NCBI GenBank assembly: GCA_017347465.1
Contig: AP021858.1
Coordinates: 372,001-436,000 of the forward strand
Length of the DNA stretch: 64,000 bases
Reading direction: 5' to 3'
From: Candidatus Nitrosymbiomonas proteolyticus
Lineage (GTDB): Bacteria > Armatimonadota > Fimbriimonadia > Fimbriimonadales > Fimbriimonadaceae
Below the pieces are notes generated by a model. It was not told the origin of the DNA, did no database searches, and saw only the letters and a list, made by a program, of their open reading frames with translations. Positions 16,358 to 24,333 of this stretch are shown in pieces. How positions within the stretch are numbered: position 1 is the first letter of the stretch; each line of letters starts with the position of its first letter. Both the position numbers and the translations under genes were made by a program.

Positions 16358-17271
16358 ACTCGGCCCCCCGAATCGCGAACGGTCTCGACGAACAGGTCTT
16401 CAAGCCGTTTACGACGAGGGATGATGCTGACGATCTCAGCCTTCTTGCCTCGCAAGCCATCGATCACGTCGTTCACGTCCTCACTTTCCGGCATATCGAC
16501 GATGAGCCTCCCCTCGTGCCACGAAACGGTCGAATCCGTCTGCGGCAACTTCTCGGCGAACTCCTTGGGGACGCTGGTCGCGATGATCTCGATTCGGCCT
16601 CCCCGCAGAAGGTCTTCGAGCCTGCCCTGCCGTTCGAGCTTGCCGAAGTTGATGATCGCCACGCGATCGCAAATCCGTTCGACCTCGCTCAACTCGTGGC
16701 TCGAAATGAAGACCGTGCGTCCCTCGTCGCGGAATTGCAGAATGAGGTCGCGAATCTCTGTATGGGCGATCGGGTCGAGGCCACCGGTGGGCTCGTCCAA
16801 GAACAGCAGCTTGGGGTCGTTGAGGAGGCTTTGCGCCAGTCCCACCCGCTGCTGCATACCCTTCGAATACTGCGACAGCGTCTTCGTCATGTCGTTGTGG
16901 AGGTTCACCTTTTGAAGCAGGGCCCGGCACTTCTCGTCGTCGTGGATGCCGAAGAGCGATGCGTAGAAGCGAAGAAGCTCCAGCCCGGTCATGTGCTCGT
17001 AGTAGTAAGGCCGCTCCGGAAGGTAACTGATCACCCGATGAACGTCCATGTCGCCGATCTCTCGGTCCAGAACGAACGCCTCGCCCGAGGTCGGGTAAAT
17101 AATGCCCAAGAGCATTTTGATGGTGGTCGTCTTCCCGGCTCCGTTCGGACCGAGGAACCCGAAGATCTCGCCTTCTTCGACCTCCAGATTCAACTTGTCA
17201 ACGACGTTGACTTCCCCTCCGCGCGACTTGTACGTCTTCGTCAGCTCTCTTGTCTCAATGGCAGCGCCCAA
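16354..17271 (-). CDS. ABC transporter ATP-binding protein
   Basis: A 305-residue ATPase that powers the neighbouring ABC-2 permease. Walker A is FLGPNGAGKTTTIK, the signature is LSQYSKGMQQRVGLAQ, Walker B is LLFLDEPTGGLDP, and the H-loop is FISSHEL. The start is a TTG at 17271 with GGAGGTG eight bases upstream, giving MGAAIETRELTKTYKSRGG; the frame is open further upstream but non-homologous. The C-terminal extension after residue 225 is typical of exporters of the NosF/CcmA type. Confidence 0.93.
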   Translation of the reverse strand: MGAAIETRELTKTYKSRGGEVNVVDKLNLEVEEGEIFGFLGPNGAGKTTTIKMLLGIIYPTSGEAFVLDREIGDMDVHRVISYLPERPYYYEHMTGLELLRFYASLFGIHDDEKCRALLQKVNLHNDMTKTLSQYSKGMQQRVGLAQSLLNDPKLLFLDEPTGGLDPIAHTEIRDLILQFRDEGRTVFISSHELSEVERICDRVAIINFGKLERQGRLEDLLRGGRIEIIATSVPKEFAEKLPQTDSTVSWHEGRLIVDMPESEDVNDVIDGLRGKKAEIVSIIPRRKRLEDLFVETVRDSGGRV

Positions 17272-17468
17272 TGGGTGCTCACCTCCCTGGAAAAAGTCCC
17301 GCGCGAGTATACCTTTCGACCTTCGAGCCGGGCGAAAGCAAGCGCTCCTGCTAACGCGTGAACGGTTTTCACCCCAGAATCGTTCCCTAACAGTAAGAGA
17401 CAGCGTCGCGGAAGGTGGCCGGGAGGACCGGGGGTGCGTTTCCTGCGACGAAAAACGCAAAAACAGAT

Positions 17469-17497
17469 GTCACAAAACGCAATTGCACGTATATAAT
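17469..17497 (+). promoter_or_regulatory. Predicted promoter of the orphan small RNA
   Basis: A perfect TATAAT (17492-17497) is preceded at 17 bases by GTCACA (17469-17474, four of six matches to TTGACA). There is no protein gene on this strand for over 2 kb downstream. Confidence 0.55.
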
Positions 17498-17503
17498 GTA
17501 GTG

Positions 17504-17618
17504 AAACCAAGGGTCTCGGGTTTCCGTGTGGGCTTGTCCCGCAGCAGAGAAACCATGCCTTGGAAGAAGCCTTGCGGGAACGTGCTTTGCTCTCCTTTCA
17601 GCGTTCCCGCATTTTTTT
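17504..17618 (+). ncRNA. Candidate structured small RNA, class not recognised
   Basis: About 115 bases run from a strong -10 to a strong intrinsic terminator with no open frame of note. Three nested stems are perfect: CCAAGG (17507-17512) with CCTTGG (17558-17563), GGTTTC (17519-17524) with GAAACC (17549-17554), and TGTGGG (17527-17532) with CCCGCA (17538-17543), the last with one G-U pair. The terminator stem follows. The unit is divergent from the ABC operon and antisense-convergent with trpF. It does not show the SRP RNA GGAA/AGCAG apical motif, tmRNA, RNase P or a riboswitch consensus known to me. Confidence 0.6.
17574..17618 (+). terminator. Strong intrinsic terminator
   Basis: GCGGGAACG (17574-17582) pairs perfectly with CGTTCCCGC (17602-17610), followed by a run of seven T (17612-17618). 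Read on the opposite strand there is no T-run, so it serves the plus-strand small transcript rather than the trp operon. Confidence 0.85.
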
Positions 17619-17644
17619 GTGTCCGTTTCGTGCCGAATTCGAAC

Positions 17645-18247
17645 TCAGGCGCCTTTAGCCGCGGCCACAAACGCCCGAACCTTCGAAGGGCTCTTCACTC
17701 CCGGCGCATCTTCGACCCCGCTGCTGACATCGACCATCCACGGCCTGACCCGCTCGATCGCGCGCGCGACGTTTTCCGGCGTCAGCCCTCCCGCGAGGAT
17801 CACGGGCTTGGGAATCCGCGCAACGATTTCCGCCGCGAGGTCCCAATCGATCGTTTCGCCGGTCCCCCCGTACTCTGAGTTCGTATGCGCGTCGAGGTGG
17901 ATGGCAAACGCGCCGTCGAGATCGAGGGAGTCCAGGGCCGATTCCAAGTCCAGCGTCTGCCCCAGACGAAGCACGGCCGCCCGACGAAATCCAGTCGGCC
18001 ATGAGGGGTGCGCAGGTCCGATCACCTGGGCCCAGTCGAAGCGCTCCAGGTTGTAGATCGGGCGCGCCGGCCCGAACACGGCCACTTTGGGCAACTCGAA
18101 CTCAGCGAGCCAAGGCTGGGGCCCTTCATCACCCACGAACCTTGAGCTCGTCGGCTCGAACACGAAGCCAAGGGCGTCCGCGCCTGCCTCAACCGCGCAC
18201 TCGACGTCCTCGCGGCGTTTGAGCCCGCAAATCTTGACTCTCGTCAC
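17645..18247 (-). CDS. trpF: Phosphoribosylanthranilate isomerase
   Basis: A 200-residue TIM-barrel enzyme converting phosphoribosylanthranilate to CdRP in tryptophan synthesis. Motifs: VKICGLKRREDVECA with the catalytic Cys, ALGFVF, LAGGLTPENVARAI and DVSSGVEDAPGVKS. Last gene of trpD-trpC-trpF; its start overlaps the trpC stop by four bases. Length is normal. Confidence 0.95.
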   Translation of the reverse strand: MTRVKICGLKRREDVECAVEAGADALGFVFEPTSSRFVGDEGPQPWLAEFELPKVAVFGPARPIYNLERFDWAQVIGPAHPSWPTGFRRAAVLRLGQTLDLESALDSLDLDGAFAIHLDAHTNSEYGGTGETIDWDLAAEIVARIPKPVILAGGLTPENVARAIERVRPWMVDVSSGVEDAPGVKSPSKVRAFVAAAKGA

Positions 18248-19026
18248 GCTCCCATGACCTCAATCACCTTCGAGCGGACGTCGGGCGAGGAGCAAAACGC
18301 CGAGCCAATGAGGACTCCCTTTGCGCCAGCCCCTGCGGCTCGAATCACGCCCTGATGAGTCTGGAAGCCGCTCTCACTGATCGCTAGAGCCGACGTACCT
18401 ATCCTCGGAATCAACCGCTCGCTGACCGCTAGGTCGACGTGAAACGTGGATAGGTCACGGTTGTTGATTCCGATCAGCGACGCGCCGATCCGCAAAGCCG
18501 CTTCGACTTCCTCTTCCGTGTGCGCCTCGACGAGAACGGCCATTCCCATCGAACGGGCAAGGCCGTGCAGACGCGCGAGTTCAATCTCCGGCAGGGCCGC
18601 TACGATCAAGAGGATCGCGTCCGCGCCCATGGCCCTTGACTCCAGGACTTGGTAGTCGTCGACGATGAAGTCCTTTCGCAATACGGGAAGCGAGCAGGCC
18701 GCCCGCGCCTTGAGGAGGTTCTCCTTCGAGCCCCCGAAGTGCGGGCCGTCGGTCAGTACGGAGAGGCAGTCGGCCTGAGCTAATTCGTACTGCCGCGCGA
18801 TTTCGGCCGGGTCGAGGTGTTCGCGGATCTGACCTGCTGACGGGCTCTTCGCCTTGATTTCTGCGATCAGCGCGATCGGGCGATGAGGGTTGGTTAGGGC
18901 GTCCATAAAGTCGCGGGGCGGTGCGGCAAGCGCCAACTCAGACTCCAACTCGCCCCACGGCGTCTCTTGCCTCAGCCGTGCGACTTCGGCGCGTTTCTCC
19001 CGCAGGATCGACTCCAACACGCTCAT
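18244..19026 (-). CDS. trpC: Indole-3-glycerol phosphate synthase
   Basis: A 260-residue TIM barrel closing the indole ring of IGP. Motifs: AEIKAKSPSAGQI with the catalytic Lys, SVLTDGPHFGGS, VLRKDFIVDDYQ, GINNRDLSTF and ISESGF. Overlaps trpD and trpF by four bases each, so the three genes are translationally coupled. Confidence 0.96.
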   Translation of the reverse strand: MSVLESILREKRAEVARLRQETPWGELESELALAAPPRDFMDALTNPHRPIALIAEIKAKSPSAGQIREHLDPAEIARQYELAQADCLSVLTDGPHFGGSKENLLKARAACSLPVLRKDFIVDDYQVLESRAMGADAILLIVAALPEIELARLHGLARSMGMAVLVEAHTEEEVEAALRIGASLIGINNRDLSTFHVDLAVSERLIPRIGTSALAISESGFQTHQGVIRAAGAGAKGVLIGSAFCSSPDVRSKVIEVMGA

Positions 19027-20039
19027 GGCTGCCGAGTCACCTCGATGAGGTGGTCCAATTTCGCGGACGCCCTGCCCGACCGCACGGTCTCCTCGGCCAG
19101 TTCGGACGCGTCGAGGAGGCCCCCGATCTGCTTGCCCAAACTGATCGCCAGCGCCGCGCTAGGGAGCACGGCTCGGAATCGGTCGGAGTCCGCATCGGAG
19201 ATCGCTTCCCGGAGGATTGCCGCGCTTTGGGCGAGCGTTTCTCCAGGTGCGAGCGCCGACTCCGGCACAGGTTCGATTCCGAAGTCCTGTGGCAATAGCT
19301 CCCCCTCGACGACGCGGCCCTCGACCACCCGGGCATAGCTCGTGCGGGCGCGGGGTGAGACCTCGTCGAGCCCATCTTGGCCGTGAACGACCCAAGCCTC
19401 CTGCGCGTTCAGGATGCCAAGGGCCTCCGCCATGGGTCGCAGGAACTGCGGGTCGTACACACCCAAGACCTGAAACCTCGCCGACGCGGGATTGACGAGG
19501 GGGCCGAGTTGATTGAACACCGTGCGAATGCCTAATTGCTTTCGGATCGGGCCGACGAGCTTCATCGTGGGGTGAAGGTGGGGGGCGAAGAGGAACGCCA
19601 TCCCCGTCTGTTCGAACACGTGCGTCAATTCCTCCGGCTCGGCGATCAGCCCCACGCCGAGGGCTTCGAGCACATCGGCGCTTCCGCACGAGCTCGTGAC
19701 GCTGCGGTTGCCGTGCTTCGCGAGGGGAACTCCTGCCGCGCAGGCGATCATCGCCGCCGCTGTCGAGATGTTGAAGCTGGGGATGCCGCCTCCGGTTCCG
19801 CAGGTGTCGACCAGCCCCGGGGTCGCGAGGTCGAGGCTCAACGATCGTTGCCTCAGTACGCTGGCGAACCCGGCGAGTTCTTCGGCCGCGCAGGGTCGAG
19901 ATCGAAGCGCCGTGAGCAGCGCTCCCACTTGCGCCTCGCTCAGTTCCGAGTCGGCGATCCTCCTCATTTGTTCGGCTGCTTCGTCGAAGGTCAGCGCATC
20001 ACCCGAGAGCAAGGCGGTCAAGGTCGGTCCGAACTCCAT
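19023..20039 (-). CDS. trpD: Anthranilate phosphoribosyltransferase
   Basis: A 338-residue enzyme transferring phosphoribose from PRPP to anthranilate. Motifs: [37 protein letters not shown] and GPLVNPA. It heads a trpDCF operon; trpE/G and trpBA are not in the window. A TAAACT hexamer ends six bases before the ATG (20046-20051), implying a near-leaderless mRNA and leaving no room for a trp attenuator or leader peptide. Confidence 0.96.
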   Translation of the reverse strand: MEFGPTLTALLSGDALTFDEAAEQMRRIADSELSEAQVGALLTALRSRPCAAEELAGFASVLRQRSLSLDLATPGLVDTCGTGGGIPSFNISTAAAMIACAAGVPLAKHGNRSVTSSCGSADVLEALGVGLIAEPEELTHVFEQTGMAFLFAPHLHPTMKLVGPIRKQLGIRTVFNQLGPLVNPASARFQVLGVYDPQFLRPMAEALGILNAQEAWVVHGQDGLDEVSPRARTSYARVVEGRVVEGELLPQDFGIEPVPESALAPGETLAQSAAILREAISDADSDRFRAVLPSAALAISLGKQIGGLLDASELAEETVRSGRASAKLDHLIEVTRQP

Positions 20040-20045
20040 CAGCCA

Positions 20046-20088
20046 AGTTTACTTGCCCTCGGCAGCGCGGCCCTGCGGTGGGTAGAAT
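20046..20088. promoter_or_regulatory. Divergent -10 elements for trpD (minus) and nuoA (plus)
   Basis: TAAACT at 20046-20051 (minus) ends six bases from the trpD ATG; TAGAAT at 20083-20088 (plus) ends seven bases from the nuoA ATG. The 56-base gap between the two start codons must hold both promoters. Confidence 0.45.
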
Positions 20089-20095
20089 CTTGCCG

Positions 20096-20551
20096 ATGGA
20101 CAGCGGGTATCTGGGGCTGATCGTGCTGATCGGGGTCGCGGCAATCGTGTGCGCGGCGATGGTGTTCGGCAGTTGGCTACTCGGCCCCAAGAAGAAAACG
20201 CCCTACAAGGAGTCGCCCTACGAGTGCGGCGTCGCGCCGGTGGGGAGCGCGAGAGAGAGATTTCCGGTCAAGTTCTATCTGGTCGCGATCATTTTCGTGC
20301 TGTTCGACATCGAAGTCGTGTTCCTTTGGAGCTGGATGACGGTGTTCAAGCATGCGGATCGCGCCTATATGGTCTTCAGCTTCTGGGCGGTCGCGATCTA
20401 TATGTTGCTGTGGATTCTCGGCGACGCCTATGCGATGAGAGTGGGGGCGATCGATTGGGACGAGACGACTTCGCTTCCGGAAGAGAAACTGGCTAGCTCT
20501 ACCTTAGAGGCCGCCGCACCCCACGCCGCGATCCTTGGAGGCGGCTCGTGA
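20096..20551 (+). CDS. nuoA: NADH-quinone oxidoreductase subunit A
   Basis: A 151-residue membrane subunit of complex I with three hydrophobic helices and the family signature [20 protein letters not shown] followed by [22 protein letters not shown] 20096 is preferred to GTG 20078, because a TAGAAT hexamer separates the two. The C-terminus carries an extra 30 or so residues rich in Ala. The next gene, overlapping by four bases (GTGA), is nuoC rather than nuoB. Confidence 0.93.
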   Translation: MDSGYLGLIVLIGVAAIVCAAMVFGSWLLGPKKKTPYKESPYECGVAPVGSARERFPVKFYLVAIIFVLFDIEVVFLWSWMTVFKHADRAYMVFSFWAVAIYMLLWILGDAYAMRVGAIDWDETTSLPEEKLASSTLEAAAPHAAILGGGS

Positions 20552-21150
20552 GCGTTCTGCCGACGTCGTCGGATCGCATCGAGATCTCCAAAGTGGTCAA
20601 GCGGTTCCCAGAGGCCGTGGTGAAGGTCAAAGAGTTCCGCGGCGACGCTTGGCTGTGCGTTCAGAGGGGACGCCTGCACGAAGTCGTCGAGTTCCTCAAG
20701 ACCGACCCAGAGTTGGACTTCTCCTACTTCGGCGAGTGCCTGGGGGCTGATTACAGCCAGTGGGAGCACGAGCGGGACTTCGTCGAGCGCTTTGAGGTCA
20801 TCTATAACCTGTACTCGCTGAAACTGCAACGCAGGTTGTTCCTCAAGGTCGGCGTGGACGACGGCCAGAAGGTGCCCTCGCTCAAGGGCCTGTTCCTCGG
20901 CGCGGATTATCCCGAGCGCGAGGTCTGGGATCTTTTGGGGATCGTCTTTGAGGGCAACGAGCAGGAGCAGCGGTTCCTCTTGCCCGACGATTGGGTCGGA
21001 CACCCCTTGCGGAAGGAGTACCCCTTGGGCGGAGAAGACGTACTCTTCGACCAGAGCTCGCGGGGGCCTGCGGTCGAGGACGTTCAAGTTCCCCACGCCG
21101 GCGAGAGTTTCGAGGGCAAGACCGGCTCGAAAGAAGTCGGCGGCAGGTAG
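20548..21150 (+). CDS. nuoC: NADH-quinone oxidoreductase subunit C
   Basis: A 200-residue peripheral-arm subunit (30-kDa family). The signature [17 protein letters not shown] and the [19 protein letters not shown] segment are present. It starts at GTG 20548, overlapping nuoA by four bases. The usual intervening nuoB gene is missing, and nuoD follows only after 3.2 kb of pseudopilin and lipoprotein genes, so the complex I locus is broken up. Confidence 0.93.
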   Translation: MSVLPTSSDRIEISKVVKRFPEAVVKVKEFRGDAWLCVQRGRLHEVVEFLKTDPELDFSYFGECLGADYSQWEHERDFVERFEVIYNLYSLKLQRRLFLKVGVDDGQKVPSLKGLFLGADYPEREVWDLLGIVFEGNEQEQRFLLPDDWVGHPLRKEYPLGGEDVLFDQSSRGPAVEDVQVPHAGESFEGKTGSKEVGGR

Positions 21151-21187
21151 CGCCGAGAAGCCCTCCTTCGAACCTTCCTCACTCCCA

Positions 21188-21214
21188 GCGGCGAACCGCG
21201 AGGGCGATTTTTTT
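21188..21214 (+). terminator. Possible terminator after nuoC
   Basis: GCGG-CGAA-CCGC (21188-21199) is followed within nine bases by seven T (21208-21214). An alternative CGCGA/TCGCG pairing (21197-21201 with 21214-21218) would bury the T-run in its loop, so the call is weak. Confidence 0.3.
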
Positions 21215-21236
21215 CGCGCGGAACAAAAAAAGTTCG

Positions 21237-21265
21237 TTGCACATCGTACAAAAGTGAAGTACCAT
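21237..21265 (+). promoter_or_regulatory. Predicted promoter and 160-base leader of the first pseudopilin gene
   Basis: TTGCAC (21237-21242) and TACCAT (21260-21265) are 17 bases apart. The implied transcript has a leader of about 160 bases to the ATG at 21432. It holds an inverted repeat GTACT (21362-21366) with AGTAC (about 21407-21411), and GAGGTT sits upstream of the start. Confidence 0.45.
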
Positions 21266-21431
21266 TACATGAATCTGCTTGACTTTAGGCATGGGCGGAC
21301 CGTGTGGGGCTGCGATTAGCGGTTCCGTGGGGTTGTCTGTCCTGAAGTTGGGCGGGTTGGCGTACTCATCCGTGGGCGACCGCGGGGGTGCTCCACAAGT
21401 ACTATTACCGACATCCTATGGAGGTTCATCA

Positions 21432-22337
21432 ATGCGGAAAGCATTTACGCTCATCGAACTGTTGGTCGTAATCGCGATCATCGCGATTCTCGCGGCCATC
21501 CTGTTCCCCGTATTCGCGCAAGCCAAGGAGTCCGCGAAGGACGCCGCTGCATTGACCTATGTCAAGCAGCATGGCCTCGCCGCGATCATGTACGGGTCGG
21601 ACTTCGACGACGCCATTCACCTGAACCTGCGCATCGAAGGCAGCTCCTTCGACACGTGGCAGGGGATGTGCCAGCCCTATATGAAGAACTGGGGCATCAT
21701 GGCTCACCCGAAGCTCCGCGCCCTTCCTTCCGACACCAGTAGCGCTGCGTGGTACTACCAGGCGCGATCTCACTGGGCGTCGCCGCTGCGAGCGCAAGCT
21801 CATGGCACGGCCGCTCCGTTCGGCTACTACTACTACCTCAGCGCTTCGATGACCGGTGGCTTGCAGTATCGGTTCGACGGCGTTTCGGGATACGGCGGAC
21901 CCGCCAATGCGTGGGGCGTTCGAATTCCTGCTTCGTCGCTTACCTACACTCAGGTCGCTCGACCCGCGGACACGCTCCTCATTTGTGAGGGCGGTATGTG
22001 GGACCACGGCATGGGCTTCGTTGGCGCGCAGAACCCGTTCAACTACTTCTGGCTGAACGGAACGTGGGTCAACCCCGCGCTCAACGTGTTCGCTACCACC
22101 AACTACATCGGCCCGCACGCTCGCAAGCGCAAAGTCCGATGCTCCGGTGGTGACGACCCGAAGGCCGCGAGCGGCTTCCCGGACTGCCTTGGCGCACTGC
22201 CTTGGCCTGATGGCATGACCACGCTCGTCGCCGTAGACGGCCACGCGACTGGTGTAAACTGGCGCGGCGGCATCACGGGCCGAATCAACGACGCGAACAA
22301 CGTTCCGTGGATGAAGTGGCACGCGCCGCAGCTGTGA
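21432..22337 (+). CDS. Type IV pseudopilin-like protein (DUF1559-like), copy 1
   Basis: A 301-residue protein with a class III prepilin signal: [20 protein letters not shown], with cleavage expected before Phe and the Glu five residues later conserved. The passenger includes [28 protein letters not shown], Cys-containing [16 protein letters not shown] segments and a late [13 protein letters not shown], related to the H-X9-DG motif of this family. It is followed after ten bases by a small lipoprotein gene. It is a close paralogue of the gene at 22782, with long identical peptides, and lies between nuoC and nuoD. Likely exported and possibly assembled into a pilus-like or secretion structure; function unknown. 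Confidence 0.88.
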   Translation: MRKAFTLIELLVVIAIIAILAAILFPVFAQAKESAKDAAALTYVKQHGLAAIMYGSDFDDAIHLNLRIEGSSFDTWQGMCQPYMKNWGIMAHPKLRALPSDTSSAAWYYQARSHWASPLRAQAHGTAAPFGYYYYLSASMTGGLQYRFDGVSGYGGPANAWGVRIPASSLTYTQVARPADTLLICEGGMWDHGMGFVGAQNPFNYFWLNGTWVNPALNVFATTNYIGPHARKRKVRCSGGDDPKAASGFPDCLGALPWPDGMTTLVAVDGHATGVNWRGGITGRINDANNVPWMKWHAPQL

Positions 22338-22347
22338 GGTTAAAGCC

Positions 22348-22521
22348 ATGAGATTGTTGATCCTGCTTTCACTCGTAATCGGCTCCGCGTGGGCCATGTG
22401 CGGATGTGGGGAAAAACCCGCGTCCGGTCCCCCGCCAGCCGCTGGCGCGGATAACCCTGGAGCGGGCATTCAAACCGATCCAGGCGGCGGAACCTCGGAA
22501 GCTTCGGCGACCGACAAGTAA
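22348..22521 (+). CDS. Small lipoprotein, cassette 1
   Basis: A 57-residue protein: MRLLILLSLVIGSAWAMCGC gives a lipoprotein signal with Cys after AM, then a Pro/Gly/Ala-rich low-complexity tail ending in SEASATDK. It starts ten bases after the pseudopilin stop and is followed by a strong terminator, so it forms a two-gene unit with it. The same order is repeated at 22782-23961. Function unknown. Confidence 0.65.
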   Translation: MRLLILLSLVIGSAWAMCGCGEKPASGPPPAAGADNPGAGIQTDPGGGTSEASATDK

Positions 22522-22540
22522 AGCTCAGGTCAGCAAATCC

Positions 22541-22583
22541 GCGACTCAGGCTCCGAAGTCCATTCGGGGCCTGGGTCGTTTCT
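22541..22583 (+). terminator. Intrinsic terminator of pseudopilin cassette 1
   Basis: Bases 22542-22557 pair with 22563-22578 to give a 16-bp stem with two G-U pairs and a five-base loop, followed by TTTCT. This separates the first pseudopilin-lipoprotein unit from the second. Confidence 0.75.
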
Positions 22584-22781
22584 GCACTTTCCCTGGGGTC
22601 CTGCTGTCTTTCGTCCTGTCCAGTTCGTCCCCTGTCTTCCGTCGCCAGACTAACGTACTATGACCATGATTTGGTACTGATTTTTGAACAATTCCGCACG
22701 ATCGGTCCGTCTCCTGTGCGTATGAACCGTGGGCACGCTTTCCGCAATGTGCCCAGATGAACCCATAGGAGGAATCCTTTC
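22584..22781 (+). promoter_or_regulatory. Leader region of the second pseudopilin gene
   Basis: No gene is seen here. TACTAT (22657-22662) is a possible -10. A perfect hairpin TGGGCAC (22730-22736) with GTGCCCA (22749-22755) lies just upstream of AGGAGG (22767-22772), which serves the GTG start at 22782. Confidence 0.4.
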
Positions 22782-23693
22782 GTGCATAGAAAAAATGCAT
22801 TCACACTTATCGAACTGCTGGTGGTGATTGCGATCATCGCAATTCTCGCCGCCATCTTGTTCCCTGTCTTTGCTCAGGCCAAGGAGTCCGCGAAGGACTC
22901 CGCTGCGTTGAGCAACTGTAAGCAGCTCGGCCTTTCCCAGCTCATGTACTCGTCGGACTTCGACGACGTGCTGCCGCTGGTGCTGAGGATCGAAGGCAGT
23001 TCCTTCGATACTTGGCAAGGCATGTGCCAGCCCTACATCAAGAACTGGGGCATCCTTGCTCACCCGAAGCTGCGAGCTCTGCCTACGGACACGAACAGCG
23101 CCGCTTGGTACTACCAGTCCCGAGCGCACTGGGGTATGCCGCTTCGCGCGCAAGCCCACGCTTCTTCGATGGCGACCGGCTACTTCTACTTCCAAAGCAC
23201 TTCGATGACCGGTGGCGAACAGCGCCGCTTCGAGGGCGTGGGAGGTTACGGTGGCCTCGCTAACGCTTGGGGCGTCCATCAGCCCGCTTCGTCGCTCTCC
23301 AACACTCAGATCGCCCGCCCGGCGGACACTCTGATGATTTCGGAAGGCGGCATGTGGGACTACGGCTGGGGATTCGTCGGAGCCCAAAACCCGATGAACT
23401 ACTTCTGGCTGAACGGCACTTGGGTCGATCCTTCGCTCAACGTGTTCGCCACCACCAATTACATCGGCCCGCACGCTCGCAAGCGCAAAGTCCGATGCTC
23501 CGGCGGCGACGACCCGAAGGGCGCAGACGGCTTTCCGAGCTGCTTGGGCGACCTGCCCTGGCCCGACGGCATGAGCACGATCGTCGCGACCGACGGCCAC
23601 GCCACTGGCGTAAACTGGCGCGGCGGCATCACCGGCCGAATCGAAGACCCGGCCTTGGTTCCGTGGCTGAAGTGGATGGCGCCCTCGCTGTAG
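22782..23693 (+). CDS. Type IV pseudopilin-like protein (DUF1559-like), copy 2
   Basis: A 303-residue paralogue of the gene at 21432, starting at GTG with AGGAGG nine bases upstream. The prepilin signal is [20 protein letters not shown]. The passenger keeps [39 protein letters not shown] and [13 protein letters not shown]. Identity to copy 1 is high along the whole length and reaches near-identical DNA around 23460-23520 versus 22100-22160. Copy 2 has the family-typical CKQLGL where copy 1 has YVKQHGL, so copy 1 may be the more diverged. A lipoprotein gene follows after ten bases. Confidence 0.88.
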   Translation: MHRKNAFTLIELLVVIAIIAILAAILFPVFAQAKESAKDSAALSNCKQLGLSQLMYSSDFDDVLPLVLRIEGSSFDTWQGMCQPYIKNWGILAHPKLRALPTDTNSAAWYYQSRAHWGMPLRAQAHASSMATGYFYFQSTSMTGGEQRRFEGVGGYGGLANAWGVHQPASSLSNTQIARPADTLMISEGGMWDYGWGFVGAQNPMNYFWLNGTWVDPSLNVFATTNYIGPHARKRKVRCSGGDDPKGADGFPSCLGDLPWPDGMSTIVATDGHATGVNWRGGITGRIEDPALVPWLKWMAPSL

Positions 23694-23703
23694 AATTGCG
23701 AGT

Positions 23704-23961
23704 ATGAAAAAACTCGCATTTCTCAGCGCTGCCATCATGGGAACGGGGTTTCTCGCCGGATGCGGTGAGGAGAACCCCGGTCCCCCTCCGCCCACGGGCA
23801 AGAACCATCCGGGCTCGCAGATGCAAGACATCTCGACTCCGGCTGGCGGTGGAGCCCAGCCGGGGGCTAACAGCCCCTCGACTGCGGCCACCGAAACCGA
23901 AAGCGCTCCTGAATCGGGCGCTTCCGGGGGTACTTCAGAGTCCGCTGGCGAAGGTAACTGA
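23704..23961 (+). CDS. Small lipoprotein, cassette 2
   Basis: An 85-residue protein with a clear lipoprotein signal (MKKLAFLSAAIMGTGFLAGC) and a disordered Pro/Gly/Ser/Glu-rich tail. It starts ten bases after pseudopilin copy 2 and is followed by a strong terminator. The PGPPPP and SES elements recall the cassette 1 lipoprotein (SGPPPA, SEAS), suggesting the whole two-gene cassette was duplicated. Confidence 0.75.
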   Translation: MKKLAFLSAAIMGTGFLAGCGEENPGPPPPTGKNHPGSQMQDISTPAGGGAQPGANSPSTAATETESAPESGASGGTSESAGEGN

Positions 23962-23980
23962 CCAGTAGCTACGCCGAAGC

Positions 23981-24019
23981 GCGGGGGTTTCTGCACCAAC
24001 AGAGACCCCCGCCTTTTTT
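23981..24019 (+). terminator. Strong intrinsic terminator of cassette 2
   Basis: GCGGGGGTTTCTG (23981-23993) pairs perfectly with CAGAGACCCCCGC (24000-24012), followed by TTTTTT (24014-24019). Confidence 0.9.
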
Positions 24020-24061
24020 GTCGAAGCGTATACTGGCGTGTGAACGCGAGGTGTTCGAACG

Positions 24062-24223
24062 ATGCGAAGATTCGTAGCTTGGATGTTGATTTGCCTGGTG
24101 GCCTTGGGCGCCTTCGGGTGCAGTTCGGAGCCCGAGCCCTCGGGAGGCTCCAAAGGCGAGGGCGGCGGCCTCCAGGGCCCAGGAGGCGGCGCACCTTCCG
24201 AGTCCGCCAGTTCGACGCAGTAG
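24062..24223 (+). CDS. Small lipoprotein, third of the cluster
   Basis: A 53-residue protein: MRRFVAWMLICLVALGAFGC is a lipoprotein signal, then a Gly/Ser/Glu-rich tail ending SESASSTQ, like the two lipoproteins upstream. TATACT at 24029-24034 lies 27 bases before the ATG. No pseudopilin precedes it, so it may be the remains of a third cassette. nuoD follows 110 bases later. Confidence 0.6.
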   Translation: MRRFVAWMLICLVALGAFGCSSEPEPSGGSKGEGGGLQGPGGGAPSESASSTQ

Positions 24224-24333
24224 CTTCGGCTAGCCCGACTCGCGTCTCGTAACCGGCCCACGGTTTTCGCTCGACGGCGCTCCGATGGTATCCTTCCATC
24301 GAGCCGCGGCCGATCGCAAGCGGTAGGAATTCC

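Noticed and set aside
17504..17618. Interpretation of the structured RNA as a trp attenuator or leader peptide
   Set aside because: The trp genes are on the opposite strand and converge on it; their own promoter leaves no leader.
21266..21431. A c-di-GMP riboswitch in the leader of the first pseudopilin gene
   Set aside because: The conserved GEMM core sequences (such as ACGCAAAGCC-like segments) are absent; only weak hairpins are visible.
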